A stretch of 59,020 nt of DNA from Cyanobacterium stanieri LEGE 03274 (GTDB lineage: Bacteria; Cyanobacteriota; Cyanobacteriia; Cyanobacteriales; Cyanobacteriaceae): assembly GCF_015207825.1 (NCBI RefSeq), contig NZ_JADEWC010000021.1:1-59020 (forward strand), in the 5' to 3' direction. The position numbers and the translations under genes were made by a program. The notes below the pieces were generated by a model that saw nothing but the letters and a program-made list of their open reading frames with translations, was not told the DNA's origin and ran no database searches. Below, in pieces: positions 27,432 to 36,458 of this stretch (its first letter is position 1; each line of letters starts with the position of its first letter).

Positions 27432-29336
27432 TTACTTATCCTCAGAGAATTCCGCATCGATGACATCATCACCATCATCACTAGGCGCAGAAGAAGCATC
27501 CGCCCCAGGAGCGCCCCCAGGGGCTGCCCCATCCGCAGACTGTTGATAAACATTAGTACCGATGGTATAGAGAACTTGTTGTAATTCGGGCATTACAGTT
27601 TTAATTTTCTCATCATCTTCCTTAGCTACCGCATCTTTGAGATCGGCGATTAAACCATCAGCCTTGGCTTTATCATCCGCAGAAACCTTATCACCTAATT
27701 CTCCCAATTGTTTTTCCGCTTGATATACTAAGGAGTCAGCTTGGTTTTTACGTTCGATCGCCTCTCGTTTTTCCTTATCAGCCGCCGCATTGGCTTCAGC
27801 CTCTTTCACCATACGATCAACATCTTCATCAGGTAAGGTAGAAGCCCCTGTAATACTGATAGATTGCTCTTTACCAGTGCCTTTATCCTTAGCCGTTACA
27901 TGGAGAATACCATTAGCGTCGATGTCAAAGGTTACCTCAATTTGAGGTACCCCACGGGGCGCAGGGGGAATACCATCTAAACGGAAAGTTCCCAAACTCT
28001 TGTTATCTTTAGAAAATTCTCTTTCCCCTTGTAATACATGAATTTCCACATTACTTTGACCATCTACCGCCGTGGAGAAGGTTTCAGATTTTTTGGTGGG
28101 GATGGTGGTATTCCTAGGAATAATTTTGGTCATCACACCGCCGAGGGTTTCAACCCCCAAAGATAGGGGGGTAACATCTAATAGAAGGATGTCTTTTACT
28201 TCCCCAGATAATACACCCCCTTGGATAGCAGCACCCACTGCCACTACTTCATCAGGGTTAACGGTTTGGTTAGGATCTTTACCTAATACTTTTTTAACTA
28301 CTTCCTTAACCGCAGGAATACGGGTTGAACCCCCAACCAATACCACCTCGTCAATGTCGCTAGGGCTTAATTTAGCGTCTTTAAGGGCGTTTTGGACGGG
28401 AATAGCACAACGATCAATTAAGTCAGAACAAATTTCTTCAAATTTAGCTCTGGTTAAAGATAATTCTAAGTGTTTAGGGCCATCTTGGGTGGCGGTGATG
28501 AAGGGTAAGTTAATATCTGCTTGAGATACGTTAGAAAGTTCGATTTTAGCTTTTTCAGCGGCTTCGGTTAAGCGTTGTAAGGCTTGTTTGTCTTTACGTA
28601 AATCGATGCCTTCTTTTCCTTTGAAGTCTTCGGCGAGGAAGTCCACGATTTTTTTATCGAAGTCATCTCCCCCTAAATGGGTATCCCCAGAAGTGGCTAA
28701 TACTTCAAATACGCCGTCCCCTACTTCTAATACGGATACGTCAAAAGTACCACCACCTAAGTCAAATACAAGGATGGTTTCGTTACTTTTTTTGTCTAAA
28801 CCATAGGCTAAAGAAGCGGCGGTGGGTTCGTTGATAATCCGTTTTACTTCGATCCCGGCGATTTTACCAGCGTCTTTGGTGGCTTGACGTTGGGAGTCAT
28901 TGAAGTATGCAGGAACGGTAATTACTGCTTCGGTAACGGTTTCGCCAAGGTATTTACTAGCGTCTTCTACTAATTTACGTAATACTTGGGCAGAAATTTC
29001 TTCGGGGGCAAATTGTTTGCCTTGGGCGGGACAATCTAGTTTTACGTTACCGTTTACGTTTAATACTTTGTATGATACTTCGGTGGTTTCGTTGGTTACT
29101 TCGTCTTGTCTTCTACCGATGAAACGTTTTACTGAATAAAATGTGTTCTCAGGGTTCATTACCCCTTGACGTTTAGCAATTTGTCCTACGAGGCGATCGC
29201 CATTTTTGGCATAGGCGACTACCGAAGGAGTGGTTCTAAAACCTTCTGCATTAGCAATAACAACGGGTTTACCCCCTTCCATTACTGCCACACAGGAATT
29301 AGTCGTACCTAAATCTATACCTACTACTTTTCCCAT
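27432..29336 (-). CDS. dnaK: Chaperone DnaK (Hsp70)
   Basis: An ATP-driven folding chaperone of 634 residues. The N-terminal ATPase starts [22 protein letters not shown] and contains [16 protein letters not shown]-type phosphate motifs, seen here as [14 protein letters not shown]. The substrate domain begins around [16 protein letters not shown]. The tail ends in the conserved acidic [12 protein letters not shown]. Cyanobacteria carry two to four dnaK genes, and this one resembles the essential DnaK2 type by length and tail. No dnaJ or grpE is adjacent. It has its own terminator and a long upstream region shared with divergent typA. Confidence 0.97.
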   Translation of the reverse strand: MGKVVGIDLGTTNSCVAVMEGGKPVVIANAEGFRTTPSVVAYAKNGDRLVGQIAKRQGVMNPENTFYSVKRFIGRRQDEVTNETTEVSYKVLNVNGNVKLDCPAQGKQFAPEEISAQVLRKLVEDASKYLGETVTEAVITVPAYFNDSQRQATKDAGKIAGIEVKRIINEPTAASLAYGLDKKSNETILVFDLGGGTFDVSVLEVGDGVFEVLATSGDTHLGGDDFDKKIVDFLAEDFKGKEGIDLRKDKQALQRLTEAAEKAKIELSNVSQADINLPFITATQDGPKHLELSLTRAKFEEICSDLIDRCAIPVQNALKDAKLSPSDIDEVVLVGGSTRIPAVKEVVKKVLGKDPNQTVNPDEVVAVGAAIQGGVLSGEVKDILLLDVTPLSLGVETLGGVMTKIIPRNTTIPTKKSETFSTAVDGQSNVEIHVLQGEREFSKDNKSLGTFRLDGIPPAPRGVPQIEVTFDIDANGILHVTAKDKGTGKEQSISITGASTLPDEDVDRMVKEAEANAAADKEKREAIERKNQADSLVYQAEKQLGELGDKVSADDKAKADGLIADLKDAVAKEDDEKIKTVMPELQQVLYTIGTNVYQQSADGAAPGGAPGADASSAPSDDGDDVIDAEFSEDK

Positions 29337-29857
29337 AAGTGATTATTAATTTAATATATCTACAAATTTAAAATATTAGAACAATCAAGGTAATGTGATG
29401 ATTAGTCATACCTGATTATTTTCATCTTCTATAATGAAGCAAATTAGCGGTATTCAGGTAGTGTAGTTTTCCGTACATTGATTGGTTATCTAATTGATAA
29501 GGAAGGGAACAGGGCATCTCGATTTCGCTCATCAACCACGGGGAACAGGCAATAGTGATACTATTTTAATGTCTCAATCTCCAGTGTTAAGGAATCATAT
29601 TTCACACCATGATTAAGCAATGCCAATATGAAGGGATATTTCCAGCATTAAAAAACTAGCTAAAATCAAGAATTGTTGACAACAATACTAAATTACAGAC
29701 ACCACACCCATTAATTAAAATCAACAACTATTTTCCACCGCAACCCACTACTACAATAAAAAAAGCAAGTTAGACCATAAAATTAACAAAAAATAACAAT
29801 GATCAGTTAGAATTAAGGCAACTATAAATAATCATTACAATAAGTTAAAGAGTATAT
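29337..29857. other. Intergenic region between divergent dnaK and typA
   Basis: This 521-bp gap holds a MITE-like copy (29474-29624). The rest, including the 230 bp before typA, is AT-rich with no gene, repeat or operator that I recognise. No CIRCE element was seen near dnaK. Confidence 0.55.
29474..29624 (-). mobile_element. MITE-like element, copy A
   Basis: The right end GCAATGCC (29617-29624) and the core around AGGGCATCTCGATTTCGCT match the copy at 33420-33578. The left end is diverged (CATTGATTGG), so the boundary is approximate. It includes the GGGGAACAGGCAATAGTGAT stretch also found at 4676. Confidence 0.65.
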
Positions 29858-31651
29858 ATGTCTCTCCCCATTCGCAATCTTGCGATTATTGCCCACGTTG
29901 ACCACGGCAAAACCACCCTAGTAGATGCTTTATTACAACAGTCTGGAATCTTCAGAGAAGGGGAAGAAGTTCCCACCTGTGTAATGGATTCCAATGACAT
30001 AGAAAGAGAAAGAGGAATTACTATTCTTTCTAAAAATACCGCTGTACGCTACAAAGATACATTAATTAATATTGTAGATACCCCCGGACACGCCGATTTT
30101 GGTGGTGAAGTGGAACGGGTTTTAGGAATGGTTGACGGTTGTGTTTTAATCGTTGACGCTAACGAAGGCCCTATGCCTCAAACTCGCTTCGTACTCAAAA
30201 AAGCTCTCGAAAAGGGTTTACGTCCCATTGTAGTAGTAAATAAAATAGATCGCCCTAATGTCCACCCTGATAAAGCGGTGGATAAAGTATTTGATCTGTT
30301 TGTGGAACTAGGTGCAGACGATGATCAATGTGATTTTACCACTCTCTACGCTTCTGGTTTATCTGGATTTGCTAAAAATAACATTGAGGATGAAAATGTA
30401 GATATGCAACCTCTATTTGAGGCTATCTTACACCATGTTCCACCACCAGCAGGAGATCCCGAAAAACCTCTACAATTGCAGGTAACTACCCTCGATTATT
30501 CTGAATATTTAGGTCGTATTGTCATTGGTAGAATTCATAATGGTAAAATTGAAGCCGGACAACAGGCGGCTTTGATGAAGGAAGATGGTAGCGTTGTTAA
30601 GGCGAGAATTACCAAGTTATTAGGTTTTGAAGGTTTACAAAGGGTAGAATTAGAGGAAGCCACTGCAGGTTATATCGTAGCGGTGGCAGGGTTTGCTGAT
30701 GCGAATATCGGTGAAACCATTACTTGTCCTAATGAGCCTCAACCTTTACCCTTGATTAAAGTTGATGAGCCTACCTTGAGAATGACTTTCTCTGTTAATA
30801 ACTCTCCTTTCGCTGGGTTAGAGGGTAAGTTTGTTACTTCTCGTCAAATTCGCGATCGCCTCGACAAAGAGTTACAAACTAATGTAGCTTTGAGGGTAGA
30901 GGATGGAGAATCTGCAGATCAATTTATTGTTTCTGGTAGGGGTGAATTACATTTAGGTATCCTCATCGAAAATATGCGCCGTGAAGGTTTTGAATTCCAA
31001 GTTTCTCAGCCTCAAGTAATTTACCGTGAAGTAAATGGACAACCCTACGAACCTTTTGAATACCTTGTTTTAGACGTACCCGAAGAAGCCCAAGGCTCTT
31101 GTATCGAGCGTTTAGGACAACGTAAAGCGGAAATGCAGGATATGCAGTCGGGAGATAATGGACGTACTCAGTTAGAGTTTATCATTCCTGCCCGTGGTTT
31201 AATCGGCTTCCGTGGTGATTTTATTCGCATGACTAAGGGCGCTGGTATTATGAACCATAGTTTCCATGAATATCGTCCTTTGGTGGGAGATTTGGAAACC
31301 CGTTATAACGGTGTACTTATTTCTTTTGAGGAGGGTGTTTCTACTTTCTATGCCATGAAAAACGCTGAGGATAGGGGGGTATTCTTTATCCATCCGGGTA
31401 CCAAGGTTTACAAGGGTATGATTATCGGTGAGTGTAACCGTGCGCAGGATGTGGAAATTAATGTTTGTAAAACTAAGCAGTTAACTAACCATCGCTCGGC
31501 TACTGGTGATGAATTAGTCCAGTTACAAGCCCCTGTGGAGATGACTTTAGAGCGCGCCTTAGAATATATTGGGCCTGATGAGTTGTTGGAAGTAACTCCT
31601 GAATCTATTCGTTTACGTAAATTAAATAGTAAAAAGTTAGCTAAACGTTAG
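29858..31651 (+). CDS. typA: Ribosome-associated GTPase TypA/BipA
   Basis: A translational GTPase of 597 residues linked to ribosome assembly and stress responses. G1 is AHVDHGKTT (12-20), the G3 region is [16 protein letters not shown], and G4 is NKID. Elongation-factor domains II, III and V are followed by the TypA-specific C-terminal domain ([24 protein letters not shown] to the lysine-rich end). The start at 29858 gives [18 protein letters not shown], typical. It is transcribed alone and ends at a strong terminator. Confidence 0.96.
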   Translation: MSLPIRNLAIIAHVDHGKTTLVDALLQQSGIFREGEEVPTCVMDSNDIERERGITILSKNTAVRYKDTLINIVDTPGHADFGGEVERVLGMVDGCVLIVDANEGPMPQTRFVLKKALEKGLRPIVVVNKIDRPNVHPDKAVDKVFDLFVELGADDDQCDFTTLYASGLSGFAKNNIEDENVDMQPLFEAILHHVPPPAGDPEKPLQLQVTTLDYSEYLGRIVIGRIHNGKIEAGQQAALMKEDGSVVKARITKLLGFEGLQRVELEEATAGYIVAVAGFADANIGETITCPNEPQPLPLIKVDEPTLRMTFSVNNSPFAGLEGKFVTSRQIRDRLDKELQTNVALRVEDGESADQFIVSGRGELHLGILIENMRREGFEFQVSQPQVIYREVNGQPYEPFEYLVLDVPEEAQGSCIERLGQRKAEMQDMQSGDNGRTQLEFIIPARGLIGFRGDFIRMTKGAGIMNHSFHEYRPLVGDLETRYNGVLISFEEGVSTFYAMKNAEDRGVFFIHPGTKVYKGMIIGECNRAQDVEINVCKTKQLTNHRSATGDELVQLQAPVEMTLERALEYIGPDELLEVTPESIRLRKLNSKKLAKR

Positions 31652-31672
31652 TTTTTTTTACTTAATATTTTC

Positions 31673-31702
31673 AAGGGTTGACGCAATGTTAACCCTTTTT
31701 TG
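31673..31702 (+). terminator. Rho-independent terminator of typA
   Basis: A stem AAGGGTTGAC / GTTAACCCTT (10 bp, one mismatch) with a short loop is followed by a T-run, 21 bp after the typA stop. Confidence 0.8.
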
Positions 31703-31709
31703 TTGTCAT

Positions 31710-31786
31710 ACCAAGTTCGGATAATTTGTTATAAATAGATTGTATCTTCTTTGCCCCACTGTGCAAACAATGGATAATTAACAATA
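31710..31786. repeat. Dispersed repeat R2, copy b
   Basis: The block beginning ACCAAGTTCGGATAATTTG and continuing TAGATTGTATCTTC, TTTGCCCCACTGTGCAAACAA aligns to 19660-19750. It ends with 7-bp-type units (complement ATTGTTA, ATTATCC). It fills most of the gap before the ArsR gene. Confidence 0.6.
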
Positions 31787-31888
31787 AAGAATCAAACTAT
31801 TATTATTTTAACTCCTCATCACCTCATCATCTGAACGAAGGTTAATGTATATTTTGATTTAAGGATTTGCTATCAGAGGTTTCTTTCA

Positions 31889-32284
31889 GTGGTAAAATGT
31901 AGCTTGTACTCTCATGCTGGTTTAATGGCGATCGCAAATTCAGTCCCCCCGGAAGTATTAGAACAAGTTGCAGAATATTTTAATATTCTCAGTAACCCCA
32001 TGCGTTTGCAAATACTAAATTTATTGGGAGAAGGGGAAAAATGCGTTCAAGAGTTAGTGGAAATCACTAAAACTAGCCAAGCAAACGTTTCTAAACATTT
32101 AAAAATTATGCTTCAAGGGGGTATTATTAATCGTCGCCCTGAAGGTACATCTGCGTATTATTACATCGAAGATTCTCTTATTTTTGAGTTATCCCATCTT
32201 GTCTGTAATCACCTGGCTGAAAAGATGGAAAAACAGGCTCTCAAGTTTCGTAATATTACCCTTGCACAACAGAAAAAAAACTAA
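31889..32284 (+). CDS. ArsR/SmtB family winged-helix repressor
   Basis: A 131-residue regulator with the ArsR fold: AEYFNILSNPMRLQILNLLGEGEKCVQELVEI, recognition helix TSQANVSKHLKIML, and wing RRPEGTSAYYYIED. Cys52 in EKCVQEL sits where ArsR has the first cysteine of its CVC metal site. Another cysteine, Cys106 in HLVCNHL, lies in the last helix. The effector is therefore uncertain: metal, thiol or redox are all possible. The frame can start at a GTG at 31889 or an ATG at 31925 (MAIANSVPPEVLEQV). The shorter form looks more family-like. No target gene such as a transporter is adjacent. Confidence 0.85.
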   Translation: MVKCSLYSHAGLMAIANSVPPEVLEQVAEYFNILSNPMRLQILNLLGEGEKCVQELVEITKTSQANVSKHLKIMLQGGIINRRPEGTSAYYYIEDSLIFELSHLVCNHLAEKMEKQALKFRNITLAQQKKN

Positions 32285-32506
32285 TTTTTTCGGTCTTTGG
32301 TGGACGTTTTTATTATTCTTGTGTTAATATACTTATATAATGGTTACCTATCTGTTTTTTCAGAAATAGACTATATTTCTATTATGATATAGATACTTAT
32401 ATTATTACTCCATAAATGATAAACGTCAAGGAAAAAAGAAAATTTGTAATAATCTGTAAAATAGAATTCTGTGGCAAATTACATTAAGGAAATGTGCCAT
32501 AACGAA

Positions 32507-33232
32507 TTAATTAGTAAAAACATCTCCATGGGGCATAATGGCATCGGTAAGAATTGCACCATCTAAAATCGTACCAGTTAAATCAGCGCCCTTAAGATTT
32601 GCCCCCACTAAAATAGCGCCCGTCAAGTCAGCATAACTTAAATCAGCGCCCTGCAAACTAGCCCTAGTTAAATCGGTGACGAGACTACTTTGATTGTAAT
32701 TTCGTTTGCCAAGGTGCGCTCGACACAATTTTGCACCATCTAAGTTAACACCATACAAAAGGGCTTGGGATAAAAAACTATAGCTTAAATCAGCATTACG
32801 AAGATTAGCATGACTTAAATTAGTACGAAAATCCGAAGAAATACGAAAATCAGCATATATGGCAATAGTATTACGAAGGTTTGCCCGTTGAAGATTAACA
32901 CCGCTAAGGATGGCTTTAACAAAGTTTGCCTCTTTAAGATTGGTTTCCATTAAATGGGCGTTGCTTAAATCAGCATCTCGAAAACAGGCTTGTTGTAGAT
33001 TACTTTGATTAAAGGTTGCACCCCATAAAATAGCTTCACTAAAATCAGCATGACTAAAGTTGCTATGACTAAAATCTGTTTGCCCTAGTCTTGATTGTCG
33101 TAAATCACTGTGGGAAAAGTTACTTCCTGAAAGGTTAGTTTTGATAATTTCTGCATCGAGAAGATTACTATGGGAAAAGTTTCTTTCTCCTTGATTATAT
33201 TTGTCAAAAATTTGTTGGGTGGTTAAATTCAT
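32507..33232 (-). CDS. Pentapeptide-repeat protein
   Basis: This 241-residue protein is almost entirely A(D/N)LxX pentapeptides, e.g. HADFSEAILWGATFNQSNLQ and GADLSYADLTGAILVGANLK. These fold into a right-handed four-sided beta helix, with about 35 coils predicted from residues 20 to 235. A short break at 120-135 and near KRNYNQSS interrupts the register. There is no signal peptide and no added domain. Members are abundant in cyanobacteria and mostly of unknown function. Some mimic DNA. It stands alone between an ArsR gene and a MITE-like element. Confidence 0.85.
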   Translation of the reverse strand: MNLTTQQIFDKYNQGERNFSHSNLLDAEIIKTNLSGSNFSHSDLRQSRLGQTDFSHSNFSHADFSEAILWGATFNQSNLQQACFRDADLSNAHLMETNLKEANFVKAILSGVNLQRANLRNTIAIYADFRISSDFRTNLSHANLRNADLSYSFLSQALLYGVNLDGAKLCRAHLGKRNYNQSSLVTDLTRASLQGADLSYADLTGAILVGANLKGADLTGTILDGAILTDAIMPHGDVFTN

Positions 33233-33626
33233 TCGCTGCTAATGATGACGATAAAATATGGATGTTATTTACTTGGTTAAAATTTTTTCATTGTTTAATA
33301 CCATTAGTATATCTTTAAAAGGTTTGCTGAATTTTGATGGTGTTTAGGTTTAATGATAGGGGAGAGTTGTAAGATTAGCGACAAGCGTAATTAATGGTTA
33401 GTGCTTAATTATCATTTATGGCATTGCTGATTTTAGGTATGATTTCTGGTTGAGGAAGGAAACGGGGCATCTCGACTTCGCTAGATAAACACGGTGAATA
33501 GGGAATAGTTATAATATTTAGAAGTCTTATTTTTTAGTGTAATTCAATTATATTTCATAGCATAACCCGTGCAATGCCTCATTTATTAATGACAGCGCAC
33601 CCTACATATATGATTGAATAGTAGAA
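33233..33626. other. Intergenic region holding MITE-like copy B
   Basis: Of this 394-bp gap, 159 bp is the MITE-like element at 33420-33578 with its 8-bp flanking duplications. The remaining AT-rich DNA shows no gene or operator. Confidence 0.6.
33420..33578 (-). mobile_element. MITE-like element, copy B, with 8-bp target duplication
   Basis: A 159-bp unit bounded by perfect 8-bp inverted repeats GGCATTGC / GCAATGCC and flanked on both sides by TCATTTAT (33412-33419 and 33579-33586). The internal sequence aligns to copies at 23853, 29474 and 34841. No coding frame is present, so it is non-autonomous. It ends 48 bp before the DUF3750 start and could affect that gene's expression. Confidence 0.85.
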
Positions 33627-34037
33627 GTGAAAAGAAAACAAGTTGAATTAAGATTGGCAAAAATTCCCTATATCGGCTTTATGGCGGTGCATTATTGGTT
33701 TGTCGTCAATGATGGGGAGAATAGGTGCGATCGTTGGGAAGTATGGCAAAATAAAGATACCGGAGGTATAAGCTGGGGGCATCTTCATCAAAATATAATG
33801 CCCATATATAACGGTGTGGGCAATGGGGAAAGTTGGCAAGAATATGTATGGGAAGGGGAAAACGCCCAAAGATTGACGGGGATAATTGAGGAGAGTAAAA
33901 ATAACTATCCCTATTGTAATATTTATCGTTATTTCCCTGGTCCAAATAGTAATACTTATGTGGCGTGGGTATTGAATCAGGCGAAAATTAATTATGAATT
34001 GGGAATAAAGGGTATTGGTAAAAGTTATCCGTTTTAA
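33627..34037 (+). CDS. DUF3750 family protein
   Basis: A 136-residue protein resembling DUF3750. It carries VELRLAKIPYIGFMAVHYWFVVND, GHLHQNIMPIYNGVGNG, and NNYPYCNIYRYFPGPNSNTYVAWVLNQAKI. The spaced His, Cys and Asn-Ser-Asn residues hint at a papain- or NlpC-like active site (Cys in PYCNIYRYFPGPNSNTY), but this is my inference. The family function is unknown. The start is probably the GTG at 33627, because conserved residues begin almost at once. Its last four bases overlap the stop of convergent ccdA. A MITE-like element lies just upstream. Confidence 0.75.
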   Translation: MKRKQVELRLAKIPYIGFMAVHYWFVVNDGENRCDRWEVWQNKDTGGISWGHLHQNIMPIYNGVGNGESWQEYVWEGENAQRLTGIIEESKNNYPYCNIYRYFPGPNSNTYVAWVLNQAKINYELGIKGIGKSYPF

Positions 34038-34777
34038 AAATTAAAAGATAAGCGGGATGCCAAAGAAATTACACCAAAACCCAGTAAAATTGCACCGCTG
34101 AGGGGGTTTATCCATTGAGTAATCATTCTTAAACTAAGGATTTTTTTGAGAGTGCCTGTGAATGTTCCTGCTAAGATGAGAGGAGATACATAACCGATGG
34201 CATAGCTGAGAAGAAAAACCGTACCTAGTATAATATTTTGAGTATTAGCAATGTAAGCAAGTAGGGTAATTAAAACAGGGGTACTACATGGAGAAGCCAC
34301 TAAACCAAAGGTAACTCCAAGAAGATATGAGCGTAAGCTGTCAGGAAAATTTTCCTTTATCCAGTCTGTGTCACCCACAAAATTTGGCAGTTTTAAGGGG
34401 ATAATCTCTAATAGATTTAAACCCATTATAATGGCGATCGCACTTACAATAATAGGTAAACCAATACCAATTTGTCCATAAATCTTGCCAAAAACAGCCG
34501 CCCCTACCCCCAAAACAGCTAAAGTAGTAGCTAAACCAAAAGCAAAATAAATAGATTGTACAAAACTAGATAACTTACCCTTAGACTCATAACCACCAAT
34601 ATAAGCAATGGTTAAAGGCAACATGGATAACATACAAGGAGTAAGACTGGTTAACAATCCCGTTAATAAAATAACTCCAACACTAAAAATTGTCAGATGA
34701 TTTAATTGGGAATTAACCAACCCATTAGCAAACTGTTGTAAATAATATAGTTTTTCAGAAATTAACTCAAAATTCAT
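34034..34777 (-). CDS. ccdA: Cytochrome c biogenesis protein CcdA
   Basis: CcdA passes electrons across the membrane to reduce apocytochrome c in the thylakoid lumen or periplasm. The 247 residues form about six membrane helices with the paired redox cysteines C48 (SLTPCMLSMLP) and C164 (ASPCSTPVLIT), each within the characteristic proline-rich loop. I prefer the ATG at 34777 (MNFELISEKLYYLQQF). An earlier ATG at 34807 lies inside a palindromic repeat and adds ten unlikely residues. No thioredoxin-like CcsX or Ccs1 gene is adjacent. Upstream on the same strand is a plant-type ferredoxin gene, now separated by a MITE-like copy. Confidence 0.92.
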   Translation of the reverse strand: MNFELISEKLYYLQQFANGLVNSQLNHLTIFSVGVILLTGLLTSLTPCMLSMLPLTIAYIGGYESKGKLSSFVQSIYFAFGLATTLAVLGVGAAVFGKIYGQIGIGLPIIVSAIAIIMGLNLLEIIPLKLPNFVGDTDWIKENFPDSLRSYLLGVTFGLVASPCSTPVLITLLAYIANTQNIILGTVFLLSYAIGYVSPLILAGTFTGTLKKILSLRMITQWINPLSGAILLGFGVISLASRLSFNF

Positions 34778-34798
34778 AAAGTCAATAAAAATTTGTAA

Positions 34799-34815
34799 AG
34801 TGGGCATTGCCCACT
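34799..34815. repeat. 17-bp palindrome (AGTGGGC-ATT-GCCCACT)
   Basis: A perfect 7-bp inverted repeat with a 3-base loop, just upstream of ccdA. A near-identical palindrome occurs at 41503-41519, so it is a small dispersed element. Confidence 0.6.
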
Positions 34816-34840
34816 CAGATTAATTGATAATACAAAACTA

Positions 34841-34953
34841 GGCGTTGCACTTACCATAGTGTGAAACATGATTGAATTAGGCTAATAATTGAGTTTTCAA
34901 AAACATTATCACTATTACCCACCTAAACCCCAAATCATATCCAATACAACGCC
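34841..34953 (+). mobile_element. MITE-like element, copy D
   Basis: A 113-bp unit from GGCGTTGC to the terminal AACGCC. The left part (ATAGTGTGAAACATGATTGAAT) aligns to copy C. The right half is diverged. It ends 5 bp from the ferredoxin stop and separates that gene from ccdA. No convincing target duplication remains. Confidence 0.65.
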
Positions 34954-34958
34954 AACCA

Positions 34959-35282
34959 TTATTTTTGACTCATCCCAAATTGACGATCATAAACTTCATC
35001 TTCTTTTCCTGCTATAATCTTTAAATCAGAACGAGGATAAGCAACACATAATAAAGCATAACCTTCCGCTTGTAACTCTGGGGAAACACCCATACCGTCT
35101 CCTTGTTCAACTTCTCCTTGGGTAATTTTAGCCGCACAAGTGGTGCAAACTCCCGCATTACATGAGCTTGGGAGAGTTATGTTTTCCCTTTCAGCCACTG
35201 CAAGAATAGTTTCATCCTCAGCCACCCCAAAAGTGTAAGTTTGCCCTTCATTGGTAACTTCCACATTATAAATATTACTCAT
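34959..35282 (-). CDS. Plant-type [2Fe-2S] ferredoxin
   Basis: A 107-residue ferredoxin with the cluster cysteines C41, C46, C49 and C79 (C-x4-C-x2-C-x29-C), the classical plant-type spacing. It differs from the photosynthetic ferredoxin PetF by a less acidic C-terminal extension (AGKEDEVYDRQFGMSQK). It is more like the minor ferredoxins of cyanobacteria, whose partners are uncertain. The ATG at 35282 (MSNIYNVEVTNEG) is preferred over an upstream TTG-region start at 35309. It follows the lipoprotein gene by 31 bp, so the two are likely cotranscribed. Confidence 0.92.
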   Translation of the reverse strand: MSNIYNVEVTNEGQTYTFGVAEDETILAVAERENITLPSSCNAGVCTTCAAKITQGEVEQGDGMGVSPELQAEGYALLCVAYPRSDLKIIAGKEDEVYDRQFGMSQK

Positions 35283-35313
35283 AAAATTTACTCTTAAAAT
35301 AATTGACAAAAAA

Positions 35314-35937
35314 CTATTGTAACCCGATAACCCCTTCTAAATCAGCACCAGAAAAATTTGCCCCCCTGGTGTTTGCCCCCGTAAAAATAGCATCTTCTAA
35401 ATCTGCTTCGGTGAAGTTAGTATTTTGTAAATTGGCATTGGTTAATATAGCATCCGCTAAATCAGCCCTGGTTAAATTAGCATTGCTTAAATTAGCATTC
35501 ATCAAATTAGTATTTTCTAAATCTGCCCTAGTCAAATCCGCATTGCTTAAATCAGCTTCTGTTAAGTTTGCTTCGTCTAAATCTCCTTGAATAAGGATTA
35601 CATTACGCAAGTTAGCACCTGTTAAATCCGTTTTTTCTAACTTTGCCCCCGTTAAATTAGCATTTTCTAAATTGACGTTACGAAGATCGATATTTTCTAA
35701 TTTTAATCCTTGAAGATTACATCCAACACATTTTCTAGTATTTAATAGTTGAGATACTAAATTGTCATTGCTAGTAATAGTGGGGTTTTCTGATGGTGAT
35801 GATGGAATGTTATTTTGTGCTGAGGTTGTCGCCATTGACTCAGGAGATTGTCCAATGTTAAGGGTAGGGCTACATCCGAAAAAAGTTCCTGAAATTAGTA
35901 AAATTCCCATGGCAGAAAAAGTTTTTTGTTTCAGCAT
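35314..35937 (-). CDS. Pentapeptide-repeat lipoprotein
   Basis: A 207-residue exported protein. The N-terminus MLKQKTFSAMGILLISGTFFGC is a lipoprotein signal, with Cys22 as the likely lipid-modified residue. A Ser/Asn/Pro-rich linker follows to about 65, then a short motif RKCVGCNLQGLKLENIDL with a CxxC pair. About 25 pentapeptides of the ANLTxAxLx type run to the end. The beta-helix would sit on the periplasmic or lumenal face. The CxxC before the repeats is often seen in cyanobacterial pentapeptide proteins. Function is unknown. It sits upstream of the ferredoxin gene on the same strand. Confidence 0.88.
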   Translation of the reverse strand: MLKQKTFSAMGILLISGTFFGCSPTLNIGQSPESMATTSAQNNIPSSPSENPTITSNDNLVSQLLNTRKCVGCNLQGLKLENIDLRNVNLENANLTGAKLEKTDLTGANLRNVILIQGDLDEANLTEADLSNADLTRADLENTNLMNANLSNANLTRADLADAILTNANLQNTNFTEADLEDAIFTGANTRGANFSGADLEGVIGLQ

Positions 35938-36107
35938 TGGTGATATTTTATATGTTCAATGGTTTTCTTCTCTACTTTAACTGTGATATTTAATTTTTGG
36001 TTGAGTCTCTCGATTCTTTGATTAAAGAATTTTTTTGATTTAATTATGAAAAAATTATGATAACTTTGATCATAGGATAATTTATTAATTAAAATTTTTG
36101 AAAGCTC

Positions 36108-36458
36108 ATGTCAGTGGAACTAGAACGAGAAATTAAGGAGATAGAAACCCTTGCGGAGGCGAAAAATATCAAAAAGTGGAGTTTCTGGGGAGTTTTTAGT
36201 TCTACTTTTTTAACTATTTTATTTGCTGAGATGGGGGATAAAACTCAGTTGGCAACGTTATTATTATCAGCCCAATCAAATTCCCCTTGGATTGTTTTTT
36301 TAGGTGCTGCTTTGGCACTGGTTGCTACAAGTCTGGTGGGGGTTTTACTGGGTTATTGGTTGTCCAAGAGGTTGACTCCTAAAATACTTGATCTTTCTCT
36401 ATCTATTCTACTTTTATTGGTTGCGGGAGGTTTGATAATGGATGTTCTCGATTTTTAA
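36108..36458 (+). CDS. Half-size TMEM165/GDT1 (Mnx-like) cation transporter subunit
   Basis: GDT1/Mnx proteins export Mn2+ (or exchange Ca2+/Mn2+) and normally hold two copies of a three-helix unit, each with an E-x-G-D-K/R-T/S motif. This 116-residue protein has only one unit: EMGDKTQLATLLLSA after a hydrophobic stretch, then two more helices (WIVFLGAALALVATSLVGVLLGYWL and LDLSLSILLLLVAGGLIMDVL). The 30-residue charged N-terminus precedes the first helix. Half-size pairs are known in cyanobacteria and are thought to assemble as heteromers. No partner half is adjacent. It should act in the plasma or thylakoid membrane. Confidence 0.85.
   Translation: MSVELEREIKEIETLAEAKNIKKWSFWGVFSSTFLTILFAEMGDKTQLATLLLSAQSNSPWIVFLGAALALVATSLVGVLLGYWLSKRLTPKILDLSLSILLLLVAGGLIMDVLDF

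Noticed and set aside
35303-35590. 95-codon plus-strand frame rich in Lys-Ser-Ala
   Set aside because: This is the antisense of pentapeptide repeats in the lipoprotein gene, which produce long periodic open frames.
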